Positions 13,378-13,997 of a stretch of DNA of 13,997 nucleotides are shown one piece after another. Under the pieces are notes generated by a model. It ran no database searches. It had not been told where the DNA came from and saw nothing but the letters and a program-made list of their open reading frames with translations. Within the stretch, counting starts at the first letter, position 1, and every line of letters starts with the position of its first letter. A program made the position numbers and the translations under genes. The DNA is from Bacteroidota bacterium (GTDB taxonomy: Bacteria; Bacteroidota; Bacteroidia; Bacteroidales; B18-G4): positions 1 to 13,997 of the forward strand of contig QMPN01000055.1 of assembly GCA_003648575.1 (NCBI GenBank), read 5' to 3'.

Positions 13378-13592
13378 AATTTGGATGAATAAATATTACT
13401 GAGTTTGCAATCTCAAAACGATTTTCAATGATCCAGCCATATACAAGGTATAGCAAGAAATTCATCGTACGTACGGCTGATGTGGATGCCAAAGGGTATG
13501 CTCAAAGAAGTAGAAACCGAGAAGAATTACCTGCACTATTTGTTTAACAAAGGAGTTGCAAAGGCCTCTTTTACAGCCAGAACCCTCTGGCG
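13378..13592. other. Gene-poor stretch with a short unrecognised reading frame
   Basis: No gene I recognise occupies this region. On the plus strand an open frame from about 13435 ends at TAA 13594-13596 and includes an ATG at 13498 (MLKEVETEKNYLHYLFNKG...). A second short frame from the ATG at 13428 overlaps it. Either could be a remnant of a decayed gene. There is a 10-bp palindrome CGTACGTACG at 13466-13475. I have no family for any of these translations. Confidence 0.3.
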
Positions 13593-13997
13593 TTAATCCC
13601 GAATACAACGTACCGAAAAAGCGGCTTCATCCCAGTGATATGATCTGGATACTCCATCCTGATCATATTTTAATGCCCGCTTGATAGCGTTCTGTCCGCT
13701 ATCGTGTGAAGAACCCCAGAATTGTGCTTCCTCCCCCATTGCAGTATAGGAAAAACCGGTTTCCCAATATCCGGCAGCCAGGACTTTGAAGCCAAACAAA
13801 TTATTTCCATTCCCGCCCGGGATCCAGGTCAGAAGTGCTTTCATACGTTTTCCTGCATCAAGCCCTCTCCAGCCTTCGTTTTCCCATAGCGGGTTGCCAA
13901 CCTCATACTGGCTATCGATGTACCCTTCAAGTTCCTTCCACTCACTATCATCGGGAATATGGTATCCTACAGGGCATATTCCCCTTCCTCCCTGGAA
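13593..13997 (-). CDS. FISUMP-domain protein, C-terminal part
   Basis: The minus strand is open from the window's right edge to TAA at 13593-13595, 134 residues with the start outside. It reads GGRGICPVGYHIPDDSEW near the beginning, then GWRGLDAGKRMK, GGNGNNLFGF, AAGYW, AQFWGSS and the closing FSVRCIRD. These are the signatures, in the right order, of the Fibrobacter succinogenes major paralogous (FISUMP) domain, found in secreted or surface lipoproteins of Fibrobacteres and Bacteroidota. Its function is not established, though the fold resembles sulfatase-modifying-factor/C-type-lectin-like domains. An internal ATG at 13844 would give only 83 residues and cut off the domain start, so it is not the real start. 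Confidence 0.85.
   Translation of the reverse strand, partial: FQGGRGICPVGYHIPDDSEWKELEGYIDSQYEVGNPLWENEGWRGLDAGKRMKALLTWIPGGNGNNLFGFKVLAAGYWETGFSYTAMGEEAQFWGSSHDSGQNAIKRALKYDQDGVSRSYHWDEAAFSVRCIRD

Overview
The window looks like a chromosomal segment from a member of the Bacteroidota, probably an uncultivated or environmental Bacteroidales or Marinilabiliales-type lineage. Four things point that way. Two long secreted proteins end in type IX secretion (T9SS) sorting domains of the YPNPA kind. A histidine kinase/response regulator pair resembles Bacteroides RprXY. Candidate -7 boxes fit the Bacteroidota consensus TAnnTTTG. Start codons mostly lack a Shine-Dalgarno sequence. I see no phage, IS element, tRNA, rRNA or CRISPR array.

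Left part (1-4202, all genes on the minus strand). The 5' end of an SRAP/YedK (HMCES-type) gene runs off the left edge. Next come a membrane-anchored SRPBCC plus GyrI-like protein, then a two-gene unit of a Tat-exported DUF362 protein followed by a DUF6599-like secreted protein, then a very acidic exported protein with two Cys/His clusters. Centre (4203-6683): a divergent regulatory region with four GTTAA boxes at 11/10/11-bp spacing separates the acidic protein gene from a plus-strand sensor kinase and response regulator that overlap by ATGA. A working model is that the regulator binds these boxes and controls the acidic protein and/or its own operon.

Right part. At 6838-10846 a tight plus-strand operon encodes two paralogous eight-motif beta-propeller proteins with T9SS C-terminal domains and one outer-membrane-barrel-like protein. 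Convergent to it (10864-13320, minus) is a translationally coupled zinc-type ABC importer: binding lipoprotein, ATPase with a His-rich tail, and permease. The binding protein has Ala where the family normally has its first metal-binding His. The right edge holds the C-terminal part of a FISUMP-domain protein.

The most unusual signal is not a gene. Six of the seven boundaries between transcription units carry short tandem arrays of a 7-bp unit, typically five units (35 bp). Each array has its own unit sequence, but nearly all fit one degenerate pattern, N-R-R-R-T-R-C. Several arrays overlap gene ends and supply the stop codon, and because 7 = 1 (mod 3) some place stop codons in all three frames of one strand. 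A separate nonamer repeat and a repeat resembling a common Bacteroidota intergenic element sit in the remaining intra-operon gap, the latter apparently translated as part of a signal peptide.
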